Below, one piece after another: positions 6,672 through 15,661 of a DNA stretch of 62,433 nucleotides. Both the position numbers and the translations under genes were made by a program. The notes under the pieces were generated by a model that saw only the letters and a program-made list of their open reading frames with translations, ran no database searches and was not told the origin of the DNA. The stretch covers positions 1 through 62,433 of the forward strand of contig NZ_QHGY01000015.1 of NCBI RefSeq assembly GCF_003254665.1. The letters run 5' to 3'. This stretch comes from Billgrantia lactosivorans (GTDB taxonomy: Bacteria; Pseudomonadota; Gammaproteobacteria; Pseudomonadales; Halomonadaceae). Positions within the stretch are counted from its first letter, which is position 1; every line of letters starts with the position of its first letter.

Positions 6672-8045
6672 TCAGGCAGACGAAAGCGAAACGGTCCCTT
6701 CGCCTTTGCGCGCCAGTTGATGTTTCTCCATCAAGCGATAGAGCGTCACCCGAGAGACACCAAGTTCATCGGCCGCTTTCTTGATCTTGTGCTTGTTACG
6801 GCTCAACGCACTTATCAAAGCCTCCCTTTCCGCGCAATTTCGCGCCTCCTCCAATGTAATAGTGTGGCGGTTCGAAGTTCTTCGCTCGAGCCCCAGGTCT
6901 GCCGGTTTGATCAGTCTCTGTTCGCACATGACCATGGCGCGCCGCACCCGATTGATCAGCTCACGGATATTGCCGGGCCAGTGATACTGTCGCATCAGGC
7001 CTAGCGCCTCCTGGCTGAAGCCGCGTACTTTCATCGACTTTTCTTCGATAAACTTATTGAAGAAAAAGCGAGCCAGGATCTCAATGTCTTCTTGCCGCTC
7101 TCGCAATGGCGGAATATTCACCTGCAGCACGTTGAGCCGATGATAAAGATCTTCACGGAAGCGTCCTTCCCTGACGGCTTTTTCGAGATCCACGTGGGTT
7201 GCCGAGAGTACCCGAACGTCGACGTGTATCTCGTCCAGGGCGCCGATTCGTTGAATGGTCTTTTCTTCGAGGAAGCGCAGCAGATTGACCTGCAGCTCGA
7301 GAGGAAGGTCGCCGATCTCGTCCAGGAACAGAGTTCCCCCCGCCGCAGCCTCGATCTGGCCGATCTTCTGCTGGCTGGCACCGGTAAAGGCCCCCTTTTC
7401 GTGGCCGAACAGTTCTGATTGGATCAAGTTGCCAGGCAGTGCGCCGCAGTTGACTGCGACGAAGGGCGCTGCGGCTCGCAGGGAACGCTCGTGAATGGCA
7501 CGTGCGGCAAGCTCCTTGCCTGTTCCAGACTCACCGCTGATAAACACCGGGGCATCGACCGAGGCGACCCGGCGTATGGTCTCGAACACTCTGTGCATGG
7601 CCGGTACGGTTCCAACCATTTCGAATTCTGTACCCTGGTTGACCAGGGCCTTGGTTTCTTCCGTGCGTAGGCGCTTCATGGCCACAGCATGTTGCATCAA
7701 ACAGTCGATCTGGTCGATGTCGACCGGTTCTGGCTGGTAGGCCATGAAAAGATGTCTCAATGCCTTGCACAGGTCGGGGTCACCCAGCGCCGGCTCGTTC
7801 AGCAAGGCCATCCACTCCATGTCCGAGCGTATGACCAGTCGTTCTACCTGCTTCAGATCGTGGATGCCGCTGTCGTGCAAGCAGAAGATCCCTGCTTCGT
7901 GTTCAAGATCGGCCAACATTGATTCCGCCTGTCTCAGCGTGCTCGTAGCGCTGATGTTCCAGCCCTTGTCCTCCATACGTTGTATTAGCTCTTCCTGGCC
8001 ACTTCCCAGTGTGCCGACCATCAAGAGTCTTGCCTTGTTATCCAT
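6672..8045 (-). CDS. VpsR-like sigma-54 enhancer-binding regulator
   Basis: 457 aa, full length. Residues 1-130 are the VpsR-type N-terminal domain without an obvious phospho-acceptor pocket. The AAA+ domain (about 145-380) has Walker A GESGTGKE (171-178), the sigma-54 contact loop GAFTGA (218-223) and Walker B LFLDEIGD (239-246). Residues 400-443 are a Fis-type helix-turn-helix (KKAADELGVSRVTLYRLM). All activator residues are present, so it should remodel RpoN holoenzyme. It converges on the Fap-like operon and is the paralogue of the truncated gene at 1-556. Likely target is the promoter at 1717-1733; VpsR itself binds c-di-GMP, but whether this protein does cannot be read from motif alone. 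Confidence 0.9.
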   Translation of the reverse strand: MDNKARLLMVGTLGSGQEELIQRMEDKGWNISATSTLRQAESMLADLEHEAGIFCLHDSGIHDLKQVERLVIRSDMEWMALLNEPALGDPDLCKALRHLFMAYQPEPVDIDQIDCLMQHAVAMKRLRTEETKALVNQGTEFEMVGTVPAMHRVFETIRRVASVDAPVFISGESGTGKELAARAIHERSLRAAAPFVAVNCGALPGNLIQSELFGHEKGAFTGASQQKIGQIEAAAGGTLFLDEIGDLPLELQVNLLRFLEEKTIQRIGALDEIHVDVRVLSATHVDLEKAVREGRFREDLYHRLNVLQVNIPPLRERQEDIEILARFFFNKFIEEKSMKVRGFSQEALGLMRQYHWPGNIRELINRVRRAMVMCEQRLIKPADLGLERRTSNRHTITLEEARNCAEREALISALSRNKHKIKKAADELGVSRVTLYRLMEKHQLARKGEGTVSLSSA

Positions 8046-8474
8046 TCTCGCTCGTCCCCTTTCGAATCCTTCGACATTGAAGCAAGCGTTGGTTTCTTTT
8101 GATTACATTGCTGCATGTAATTTGAAAAAACTTTACGTTATCTTGCCTTACTCCATAGGCGAACAGTAAAAATATGATCGTTAATACCTAATAAAGGATT
8201 GGTTTCACTGTCGTGCATTCGTGCCCCAAACAACAGGTTGCACTACCACGGTAGCTTGTTTTTCTCGTCACCTCCTGTAGCGTTGACTCTCAAGACAGGA
8301 TGTAAAGATAGGTTACAACGACAGATTCAACAAGGCTGAAAAAAACCATGTGGGGAAAGGGCTTGCCGGCTGGCCTCCTCTCCTGTGCGGGGCTCCCGGA
8401 GGAGGGTCTGTTTCGGCCTGATGCCCGCATGATGTAACATGGGCGGGCGATCAAAACGTGTCCAAGGAGCCACC
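8046..8474. other. 429-bp gap between regulator and rdgB
   Basis: No credible gene or RNA found. The left half is AT-rich and contains an exact inverted repeat ATTACAT-N6-ATGTAAT at 8102-8121, 57 bp upstream of the regulator start. The right half precedes rdgB; a TTGACT hexamer is present near 8284 but without a convincing -10. Confidence 0.4.
8102..8121. promoter_or_regulatory. Inverted repeat upstream of the VpsR-like gene
   Basis: ATTACAT and ATGTAAT are exact 7-bp arms around 6 nt. The ATGTAA half-site also occurs twice upstream of the CsgD-like gene (1302-1317), hinting at a shared regulator of the biofilm genes. Hypothetical. Confidence 0.3.
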
Positions 8475-9086
8475 GTGTCCCGCGATAATGTGCTGGTCCT
8501 GGCCAGCGGCAACCCCGGCAAGAACCGTGAGTTCGGCCAGCTCTTCGAGAGCCTGGGGCGGCGGGTGCGGCCCCAGTCGGAGTTCGGCGTGGCGGACGTC
8601 GAGGAAACCGGACTGACCTTCGTCGAGAACGCCCTGCTCAAGGCGCGTGCGGCCAGTCGCGCCAGTGGAATGCCGGCGCTGGCCGACGACTCCGGTCTCG
8701 AGGTCGATGCGCTTGCCGGGCAACCGGGCATCTATTCGGCGCGCTATGCCGGTGAGCCCAAGAGCGATGCGCGCAACAACGCCAAGCTGCTGGAGGCCCT
8801 GGCCGGATTCTCGGGGTCGGCACGCAGCGCGCGCTACTGGTGCGCGCTGGTCTACCTGCGGCATGCCGACGATCCGGTGCCGCTGATCGTCCAGCGTAGC
8901 TGGGAGGGGCAGATCCTGGAGCAGCCGCGCGGAGAGGGCGGCTTCGGCTATGATCCGCTGTTCTGGCTGCCTTCGCTGGGCAGGAGCGTCGCCGAGCTCG
9001 ATGCCGAGGAGAAGAACCGCCTCAGTCACCGTGGCCGGGCGCTCGACGCCATGCTGGCGGCGCTGCGCGAGGCGACGCCGCACTGA
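8475..9086 (+). CDS. rdgB: dITP/XTP pyrophosphatase (HAM1 family)
   Basis: 203 aa. Removes non-canonical purine nucleotides (dITP, XTP) from the pool by hydrolysis to monophosphate and PPi. The family signature SGNPGKNREF is at residues 11-20, followed by the metal-binding ETG-x-TF-x-ENA-x-KA segment and ADDSGLEVDAL. GTG 8475 is chosen because AAGGAG lies 5 nt upstream; an in-frame ATG at 8439 lacks a site. The stop overlaps the hemW start by one base, as in many gammaproteobacteria. Confidence 0.95.
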   Translation: MSRDNVLVLASGNPGKNREFGQLFESLGRRVRPQSEFGVADVEETGLTFVENALLKARAASRASGMPALADDSGLEVDALAGQPGIYSARYAGEPKSDARNNAKLLEALAGFSGSARSARYWCALVYLRHADDPVPLIVQRSWEGQILEQPRGEGGFGYDPLFWLPSLGRSVAELDAEEKNRLSHRGRALDAMLAALREATPH

Positions 9087-10264
9087 TGCCCGTGCTGCCG
9101 CCCCTGTCGCTTTATGTTCACGTGCCCTGGTGCGTGCGCAAGTGCCCCTATTGCGATTTCAACTCCCACGGAGTGGGCCGAGGCGTCGAGCTGCCGGAAG
9201 CCGAGTACCTGGCCGCCCTGCTCGCGGATCTCGATGCCGACCTGCCGCTGGCGGCGGGCCGGCCGCTGGTCAGCATCTTCATCGGTGGTGGAACGCCGAG
9301 CCTGCTGTCGGCAGGCTTCTATGCGCGCCTTCTCGACGGGCTGGCGCAGCGTCTGTCATTCGACGAGTGCATCGAGATCACCCTGGAGGCCAATCCCGGC
9401 ACGCTGGAGCGCGGGCGATTCCTTGGCTATCGCCAGGCCGGCATCAATCGGCTGTCGCTCGGGGTGCAGAGCTTCCAGTCGGCCCAGCTGGAGGCCCTGG
9501 GGCGCATACATAGCGGCGACGACGCCGTCGCGGCACTGGAAGAGGCGCGTGCGGCCGGTTTCGACAACCTCAACCTCGACCTGATGCACGGCCTGCCGGG
9601 CCAGACCCCCGCGCTGGCCCTGGATGACCTGGAGCGTGGCCTGGCGCTGGCGCCTGAGCACCTCTCCTGGTACCAGCTTACCCTCGAGCCCAACACCGAA
9701 TTCCATTCGCGCCCTCCCGTGCTGCCCGAAGAGGAGGTCTTATGGGATATCCAGGACCTGGGCCATGAGCGGCTCGAGGCGGCAGGCCTAGCGCGTTACG
9801 AGATCTCCGCCTATGCGCGCCCGGGGCGGCGCTCGCGGCACAACCTCAACTACTGGCGCTTCGGTGACTACCTCGGTATCGGTGCCGGCAGCCACGCCAA
9901 GCTGAGCGCCCGGGACGAGGCGGGGCGGCTCCAGATCGAACGCCGCTGGAAGGTGCGCCAGCCCGAGGCCTACCTGCGCCGTCGCCACGATCCCCGCGGC
10001 TTCGTCGCCGGCAGCAGCCGGGTCGACGATGCCGAGCTACCGCTGGAGTTCGCCATGAATGCCCTGCGCCTGGTCGATGGCGTGGCCCTGGCCGAGTGGC
10101 AGGCCCACACCGGACGGCCCATCGCGATGCTCAGCGAAAGGCTCGTAGCGGCACACAAAAAAGGACTTCTCGTGGAAGATGCGCAGCGGCTTCAGGCTTC
10201 GCCTCGAGGTCTATTATTCTTGAACGAGTTGCTGGCGCTCGTGGATGATGCCGGCACGCCATGA
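9086..10264 (+). CDS. hemW: HemW-type radical SAM haem chaperone
   Basis: 392 aa. Radical SAM barrel with C16-x3-C20-x2-C23 (CVRKCPYCDF), then the SAM-binding GGGTPSLL at about residues 68-75. The CxxxCxxC-DF arrangement without the CPDH C-terminal motif distinguishes HemW from coproporphyrinogen dehydrogenase HemN. HemW inserts haem into respiratory proteins rather than making it. Translationally coupled to rdgB (TGATG). Confidence 0.92.
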   Translation: MPVLPPLSLYVHVPWCVRKCPYCDFNSHGVGRGVELPEAEYLAALLADLDADLPLAAGRPLVSIFIGGGTPSLLSAGFYARLLDGLAQRLSFDECIEITLEANPGTLERGRFLGYRQAGINRLSLGVQSFQSAQLEALGRIHSGDDAVAALEEARAAGFDNLNLDLMHGLPGQTPALALDDLERGLALAPEHLSWYQLTLEPNTEFHSRPPVLPEEEVLWDIQDLGHERLEAAGLARYEISAYARPGRRSRHNLNYWRFGDYLGIGAGSHAKLSARDEAGRLQIERRWKVRQPEAYLRRRHDPRGFVAGSSRVDDAELPLEFAMNALRLVDGVALAEWQAHTGRPIAMLSERLVAAHKKGLLVEDAQRLQASPRGLLFLNELLALVDDAGTP

Positions 10265-10291
10265 TCTCGAAACCCTGACTGGAGATTGCCC

Positions 10292-10975
10292 ATGCTCTAC
10301 GCTACCCGATTCGTTGCTCCTCTTGCGGCTGCCTTGCTGCTCGTCGGCTGCGCCACCACCGACCCCTATACTGGGCAGACCCAGCGCAACAAGACCCTGT
10401 CGGGCGCCGGTATCGGCGCGGCAGTCGGCGCTGCCGCCGGCGCCCTGTCGGGCGATGGCAGTACCAGCCGCCGCGATCGGGCCGCGATCGGTGCCGTCGT
10501 GGGGGCCGCGGCGGGTGCCGGTATCGGCGCCTACATGGACCGCCAGGAGCAGCAGCTGCGCGAGAGCATGCAGGGGACCGGCGTCGACGTGGAACGCCGC
10601 GGTGACGACATCGTGCTCAACATGCCGAGCAGCGTGACCTTCGGCTTCGACTCCAGCGAACTCACCGGCCAGGCCCGCGGCGCGCTCAACGACGTGGCCA
10701 ACGTGCTGACCCAGTACACCGACACCCGCGTCAATATCGCCGGCCATACCGACAGTACCGGCGACGACGCCTACAACCAGCGGCTCTCCGAGCGTCGCGC
10801 CGAGGCCGTCGGCAACTACCTGGCTCAGGCGGGCGTGGCGCGCAATCGCCTCTCGATGAACGGCTACGGCGAGAGCCAGCCGCTGGCGAGCAACGACACC
10901 GAGGAGGGGCGGGCGCAGAACCGCCGCGTCGAGATCACGCTGACGCCGATCGAGTCGCAGTTCCCCCAGCAGTAA
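10292..10975 (+). CDS. OmpA-family peptidoglycan-associated lipoprotein (YiaD-like)
   Basis: 227 aa. A lipobox LLVGC at about residues 14-18 follows a short signal peptide. Two glycine-zipper segments (GAGIGAAVGAAAGALSG and a second copy, residues about 38-76) precede an OmpA C-terminal domain with NIAGHTDSTGDDAYNQRLSERRA and NRRVEI, the peptidoglycan-binding core. Outer-membrane lipoprotein tethered to the wall. ATG 10292 follows GGAG at 7 nt; the open frame starts two codons earlier with TTG. A strong hairpin closes the gene. Confidence 0.88.
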   Translation: MLYATRFVAPLAAALLLVGCATTDPYTGQTQRNKTLSGAGIGAAVGAAAGALSGDGSTSRRDRAAIGAVVGAAAGAGIGAYMDRQEQQLRESMQGTGVDVERRGDDIVLNMPSSVTFGFDSSELTGQARGALNDVANVLTQYTDTRVNIAGHTDSTGDDAYNQRLSERRAEAVGNYLAQAGVARNRLSMNGYGESQPLASNDTEEGRAQNRRVEITLTPIESQFPQQ

Positions 10976-11001
10976 GCGACACAGTCAGGCCGTTGCCTTG
11001 C

Positions 11002-11030
11002 AGGCCCGCCACTGGCAGAGTGGCGGGCCT
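11002..11030 (+). terminator. Terminator after the OmpA-like gene
   Basis: AGGCCCGCCACT pairs perfectly with AGTGGCGGGCCT (12 bp) around a 5-nt loop, followed by a T-rich but interrupted tail. Confidence 0.7.
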
Positions 11031-11069
11031 GTTCGCTTGTCGCTTCCGTTTCGCGCGAGGTCTCCGCTC

Positions 11070-11915
11070 ATGCTCTCCTATCAGCATGCCTACCACGCTG
11101 GCAACTTTGCCGACGTTCACAAGCATCTCGTGCTGTATGCCGTCGTCGACCACCTGCTGCGCAAGCCCTCGCCGATCACCTTCATCGACACCCATGCCGG
11201 GCGTGGCGTCTATCCGCTGGACGCGCCCGAAACCCAGCGCCTCGACGAGTATCGTCAGGGTGCGTTGCCGCTGTGGCAGGCACGGCATCGCCAGGCCGAC
11301 CAACCGCTGCTGTCGGCCTGGCTCGGCGAAATCGCCGGCCTTCAGCCGCGCGGTTCCCGGCTCGAGCGCTATCCCGGCTCGCCCTGGTGGCTGGCCCAGC
11401 GCCTGCGCGGCGACGATCGACTGCGCCTCTTCGAGCTGCATCCGGGGGAGCACGACCAACTGGCGCAGCAGGCGCTGCCGCCGAATGCTCAGCGCATTCA
11501 CGGCGATGGCCTGGCGGGACTGGTCCAGGCGCTGCCGGTGTCGACTCCCCGGCTGTGCGTGCTGATCGATCCCAGCTACGAGCGCAAGGAGGAGTACGCC
11601 GAGGTCGCCGACACCGTGTGTGCGGCGATGCGCAAGGCGCGCCATGCGGTCCTGCTGGTGTGGTACCCGCTGCTGCCCGCCGGTCGCCATCACGCCCTGC
11701 TGGAGCGCCTGCGCGACGGCGGCCTGCGCAAGGTCTGGCGCAGCGAGCTGACGTTGCGCCAGCCCGGCGATGAGCGCGGCATGTATGGCAGCGGCATGCT
11801 GGTGGCCAATCCCCCCTGGGGCCTCGACGAGCGCCTGGCCGCGGCCATGGCGCGGGTCACGCCGCTGCTTGGTGAGGCCAGCCGCTACACGGCCGATTGG
11901 TGGGTGGAAGAGTAG
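11070..11915 (+). CDS. rlmJ: 23S rRNA (adenine2030-N6)-methyltransferase
   Basis: 281 aa, the usual length. N-terminus MLSYQHAYHAGNFADVHKH is diagnostic of RlmJ; residues TFIDTHAGRGVY form the SAM-binding motif and CVLIDPSYE the catalytic DPxY-type motif. Methylates A2030 of 23S rRNA. Start ATG 11070 follows GAGG; longer frames upstream run through the preceding terminator. Converges on mnmE with 15 nt between stops. Confidence 0.95.
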   Translation: MLSYQHAYHAGNFADVHKHLVLYAVVDHLLRKPSPITFIDTHAGRGVYPLDAPETQRLDEYRQGALPLWQARHRQADQPLLSAWLGEIAGLQPRGSRLERYPGSPWWLAQRLRGDDRLRLFELHPGEHDQLAQQALPPNAQRIHGDGLAGLVQALPVSTPRLCVLIDPSYERKEEYAEVADTVCAAMRKARHAVLLVWYPLLPAGRHHALLERLRDGGLRKVWRSELTLRQPGDERGMYGSGMLVANPPWGLDERLAAAMARVTPLLGEASRYTADWWVEE

Positions 11916-11930
11916 GGCCCGCCCGGACCC

Positions 11931-13301
11931 TCACTTTCCGATACAGAAGCTGCCGAAGATCTCCCCCAGCAGGTCGTCGGCGCTGAATTCACCGGTGATC
12001 TCGCCCAGCGCCTGCTGGGCGTCACGCAGGTCCTCCGCCAGCAGCTCGCCGGCGCCATGGCCCGAGAGCTGCGCCTCGCCGTCGGCCAGCGCCTGCTGCG
12101 CGCGGTCGAGGGCGTCCAGGTGGCGGCGGCGGGCCGAGAAGCGCCCCTCCGGGGTTGCCGAGAATCCCATCACCGCCTTGAGGTGTGCCTTGAGACTCTC
12201 CAGGCCCTCGCCGGTGCGGGCGGAGAGGCGAATCACCGGCGTCGCGGCGCTGGCATCGAGCCCGGGCGCCTCGTGGCTGGCATCGATCTTGTTGCGCACC
12301 AGGGTCAGGCGAGAGGCATCGGGCAACCGGGCGACGAACTCGGGCCAGATCGCCATGGGATCCACCGCTTCGGTGGTGGCGGCATCCACCAGCAGCAGCA
12401 CGCGGTCGGCCTTCTCGATCTCGGCCCAGGCCCGGGCCACGCCGATCTGCTCGACGGCATCCGGCGTATCGCGCAGGCCCGCGGTGTCGATCACGTGCAG
12501 CGGCATGCCGTCGAGGTGGATATGCTCGCGCAGCACGTCACGAGTGGTGCCGGCGATTTCGGTGACGATGGCGGTCTCCTGTTCGGTGAGAGCATTGAGC
12601 AGGCTCGACTTGCCGGCGTTGGGACGCCCGGCGATCACCACGCTCATGCCTTCGCGCATCAGTGCGCCCTGGCCGGCGGCGGCGCGCACCCTGGCCAGTT
12701 CGCTCCGCACCGCGGCGAGCATCTCGGCCACGCGGCCGTCGGCGAGGAAGTCGATCTCCTCCTCGGGGAAGTCGATGGCCGCTTCCACGTACATGCGCAG
12801 TTCGATCAGCCGCTGGACCAGCGTCTCCACCCGGCGCGAGAACTCGCCTTGCAGCGAGCGCAGGGCATTCTCCGCCGCCGTGCGCGAGCTGGCCTCGATC
12901 AGGTCGGCGATGGCCTCGGCCTGGGCCAGGTCGAGCTTGTCGTTGAGGAAGGCGCGCTCGGAGAACTCGCCGGGCCTGGCCAGGCGCGCCCCCAGCTGGA
13001 CGCAGCGCTCCAGCAGCAGGTCCATGATCACCGGACCACCGTGGCCCTGCAGCTCCAGCACGTCTTCACCGGTAAAGGAGCGGGGACCGGGGAAGTAGAG
13101 GGCGATGCCCTCGTCGATCACCGCGCCGTCGCCGCGGAAGGGGCCGTAGACGGCGTGTCGGGGCTCCGGACAGCGACCCACCATGGCGTCGGCGATCGTC
13201 GCGCACAGCGGCCCCGAGACGCGGATGATGCCCACCCCGCCACGCCCCGGCGGGGTGGCCAGGGCGGCGATGGTGTCCTGGTGATAGAGCGGATGCGGCA
13301 T
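11931..13301 (-). CDS. mnmE: tRNA uridine-5-carboxymethylaminomethyl GTPase
   Basis: 456 aa. N-terminal folate-binding domain ([15 protein letters not shown]), central G domain with [17 protein letters not shown] and NKID, and the conserved C-terminal CIGK with the catalytic-loop cysteine. With MnmG it builds cmnm5U34 in tRNAs. Last gene of the leftward rpmH-rnpA-yidC-mnmE block. The usual next genes mnmG-rsmG-parAB do not follow; a converging rlmJ lies there instead. Confidence 0.97.
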   Translation of the reverse strand: MPHPLYHQDTIAALATPPGRGGVGIIRVSGPLCATIADAMVGRCPEPRHAVYGPFRGDGAVIDEGIALYFPGPRSFTGEDVLELQGHGGPVIMDLLLERCVQLGARLARPGEFSERAFLNDKLDLAQAEAIADLIEASSRTAAENALRSLQGEFSRRVETLVQRLIELRMYVEAAIDFPEEEIDFLADGRVAEMLAAVRSELARVRAAAGQGALMREGMSVVIAGRPNAGKSSLLNALTEQETAIVTEIAGTTRDVLREHIHLDGMPLHVIDTAGLRDTPDAVEQIGVARAWAEIEKADRVLLLVDAATTEAVDPMAIWPEFVARLPDASRLTLVRNKIDASHEAPGLDASAATPVIRLSARTGEGLESLKAHLKAVMGFSATPEGRFSARRRHLDALDRAQQALADGEAQLSGHGAGELLAEDLRDAQQALGEITGEFSADDLLGEIFGSFCIGK

Positions 13302-13362
13302 TGGCTGGCCCTGTTGGTTGCGGCGTCACACGCGGCATTGTCCCGTCGCGGGCCCTGAAACG

Positions 13363-13389
13363 CCAGACCCCCGCGGGGCGGGGGTCTGG
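13363..13389 (-). terminator. GC-rich hairpin between yidC and mnmE
   Basis: CCAGACCCCCGC pairs with GCGGGGGTCTGG (12 bp, 3-nt loop) directly after the yidC stop. On the minus strand the tail is only CGTTTC, so it may attenuate rather than end transcription into mnmE. Confidence 0.45.
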
Positions 13390-13407
13390 GGGCGACGCCT
13401 GTTGCGC

Positions 13408-15096
13408 TCAGCGCTTGCTCTTGGCCGCCTTGCCCACGCTGGGGTCGTTCTCGATCTTGCGTGTGATGACGTACTGCTGGGCGATCGAGATGACGTTGTT
13501 GACCACCCAGTAGATGACCAGGCCGGCCGGGAACCAGAGGAAGAAGAAGGTGAAGACGATCGGCAGCATCTTCATGATCTTCGCCTGCATGGGATCCGGC
13601 GGCGTGGGGTTGAGCAGTTGCTGCACGAACATCGAGGCGCCCATCAGGATCGGCAGGATGAAGTACGGATCCTTCATCGACAGGTCCTGGATCCAGAACA
13701 TGAAGGGCGCGTGGCGTAGCTCGACGGACTCCAGCAGCATCCAGTAGAGGGCGATGAAGACCGGCATCTGCACCAGGATCGGCAGACAGCCGCCCAGCGG
13801 GTTGATCTTCTCCTTCTGGTAGAACTTCATCATCTCCTGGGACATCTTCTGGCGATCGTCGCCGTACTGCTCCTTGAGGCGCTGCATCTCCGGGCCCAGC
13901 TTGCGCATGCGGGCCATGGACTTGTAGGCCTTGGCGGAGAGCGGCCACATGGCCAGCTTGACCAGAACGGTCAGGACGACGATGGACCAGCCCCAGTTGC
14001 CGATGATGTCCTGGATGTGGTCGAGCAGCCAGAACAGCGGATTGGCGATGAACCAGAGCCAGCCGAAATCGACGGTCAGGCGCAGGTTCGGGGCCACCTC
14101 CTCGAGATAGCTCTGCACCTTGGGCCCCATGTACAGCGTCGCCCCCAGGCGCGCCTCGCTGTCGGCGGATACCGTGGTGACGGGGCCGGCGAAGGCGGCC
14201 ACGTTGCGGTCGCGCGAATCGGTGGTGGCGTACTGCAGGTTCTGCTGGTTCTGGGGCGGTGCCCAGGCCGAGACGAAATAGTGCTGGATGATGGCCACCC
14301 AGCCGCCCTGGACGTCACGATTGTTGAACTTGCCCGACTGGACATCGTCGAAATCGACCTTCTGGTAGCGGTCCTCCGGCGACGAGTAGGCCGCGCCCAG
14401 GTAGGACTTCATGCCCATCGAGACGCCGCTGGAGGGGTCGGGGCTGTTGTCCCGCGCCAGCTGGCCGATGAAGCGTGCCGTGACCGGCTCCTCGCCGTTG
14501 TTGGCGAGGAAGTAGTTGACCTCGACCGCATAGCTGCCGCGCTCGAAGGTGAAGCGCTTGATCACCTCGACGCCGTTCACCTCGCCACGTAGATCGACGT
14601 CGAGGCGGCCCTCGTCATCGGTCAGGCGGTAGCGGGTATCCTCCGCGGTGAAGCCGATGCGCCCCGCATTGCCGTCCACCTGCAGCCCCGAACGAGCCAC
14701 GTAGCTGCGCGTCTCGTTGTCCGAGAGCAGCACATAGGGACGATCGGAACCCAGCGCCATGCGATGCTGGGGCAGGGCGGCGTAGACGATATCCCCCCCC
14801 TGGGGGTCGATGCGCACGTCGAGCACGTCGGTCTCGACGGCGATCAGGTCGCGGGAACTGTCCGACTGTTCCGACTCGGCCGGCATGTCGCCGTCCATCT
14901 CCTGCTCCGCCCGAGGCGTGGCGGGTACCGCCAAGTCGTCGTCGTCTGGCGCTTCCTGCTCATCGGCTTCTCTTGCGGTGATGGCGGGAGCGTCGGGCTC
15001 AGGAGCAACCTGGCCATAATCCTGATTCCACTGCACGACCAGCAGGTAGGCGAGCACGGCCAGTGGAATCAGCAATAGGAGTCGTTTTACGTCCAT
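13408..15096 (-). CDS. yidC: Membrane protein insertase YidC
   Basis: 562 aa. TM1 at residues 5-21, a large periplasmic beta-domain (about 60-340), then the conserved core of five membrane segments (GWSIVVLTVLVKLAMWPLS, GGCLPILVQMPVFIALYWML, WFPAGLVIYWVVNN) and a basic C-terminal tail. Acts with SecYEG or alone to insert inner-membrane proteins. ATG 15096 gives the canonical MDVKRLLLL start; the frame is open for a further 57 codons upstream, which I regard as chance. The acidic stretch after TM1 (DEQEAPDDDD) fits a halophilic periplasm. Confidence 0.97.
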   Translation of the reverse strand: MDVKRLLLLIPLAVLAYLLVVQWNQDYGQVAPEPDAPAITAREADEQEAPDDDDLAVPATPRAEQEMDGDMPAESEQSDSSRDLIAVETDVLDVRIDPQGGDIVYAALPQHRMALGSDRPYVLLSDNETRSYVARSGLQVDGNAGRIGFTAEDTRYRLTDDEGRLDVDLRGEVNGVEVIKRFTFERGSYAVEVNYFLANNGEEPVTARFIGQLARDNSPDPSSGVSMGMKSYLGAAYSSPEDRYQKVDFDDVQSGKFNNRDVQGGWVAIIQHYFVSAWAPPQNQQNLQYATTDSRDRNVAAFAGPVTTVSADSEARLGATLYMGPKVQSYLEEVAPNLRLTVDFGWLWFIANPLFWLLDHIQDIIGNWGWSIVVLTVLVKLAMWPLSAKAYKSMARMRKLGPEMQRLKEQYGDDRQKMSQEMMKFYQKEKINPLGGCLPILVQMPVFIALYWMLLESVELRHAPFMFWIQDLSMKDPYFILPILMGASMFVQQLLNPTPPDPMQAKIMKMLPIVFTFFFLWFPAGLVIYWVVNNVISIAQQYVITRKIENDPSVGKAAKSKR

Positions 15097-15276
15097 GAGG
15101 GTTCTGCCCGGTGGGTAGTGAACATGCCGCTGGAACGGGATCCGCTGCCATGTGAAGGGGGACGACAGCCTGCCGGGCAGGCCGTCGAGGCGGCGTTCGG
15201 TAGCGCTGTGGCCGTGTTGGCGCTGCTTGCTCGCGCGCGCCGCTTCGGTCAGCGCTTCCCGAGGCATCGCATCCGG
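15097..15276 (-). other. 180-nt gap where yidD is expected
   Basis: yidD normally lies between rnpA and yidC. No frame here shows the YidD core CRF-x-PTCS. One minus-strand frame has RRPAR followed about 10 residues later by DPVP (near 15131-15142), faintly like the YidD C-terminus RRLxRCHPW-x(n)-DPVP, so a decayed remnant is possible but weakly supported. Confidence 0.3.
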
Positions 15277-15648
15277 TCAGGAGGTCATCGACTTTCGTGC
15301 GTCACGCTCCAGGCGGCGCCACATGCCGGAAAACTGGCGATGCAGCGTGGCCCTGTCCAGCTCGTTCGCGCCGCGTCGAGCCAGCAGGACGATGTCGACG
15401 GCGGGTAGCGAGCACTGCTGCAGGCGAATGGATTCACGAGCGAACCGCTTGAGACGGTTGCGATCCACGGCCTTGCGGACGTTCTTCTTGCTGATGACCA
15501 GGCCAAGGCGGGGGTGGTCCAGTCCATTGGGGCACGCCAGGGCCATCAGCCCCTTGCCATGTACCTTGTATGTCGCGTGATCGAAAACGTATCGATAATC
15601 CCTGGCAGTCAGCAGGCGCAGCTGCTTGGGGAAACCATGACCGGACAC
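15277..15648 (-). CDS. rnpA: Ribonuclease P protein component
   Basis: 123 aa from GTG 15648 (an in-frame TTG at 15654 is the alternative). FPKQLRLLTARDYRYVF opens the fold and the RNR signature is present as KKNVRKAVDRNRLKRFARE. Binds the RNase P RNA to mature tRNA 5' ends. Starts 13 nt after the rpmH stop, as expected for the conserved rpmH-rnpA pair. Confidence 0.95.
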   Translation of the reverse strand: MSGHGFPKQLRLLTARDYRYVFDHATYKVHGKGLMALACPNGLDHPRLGLVISKKNVRKAVDRNRLKRFARESIRLQQCSLPAVDIVLLARRGANELDRATLHRQFSGMWRRLERDARKSMTS

Positions 15649-15661
15649 GCGCAATCCGCTA

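Noticed and set aside
8046..8474. A small RNA upstream of rdgB
   Set aside because: No terminator with a U-tract or convincing promoter pair could be found.
15097..15267. 57-residue N-terminal extension of YidC
   Set aside because: YidC starts directly before TM1; the extension is polar and unlike any signal or membrane segment.
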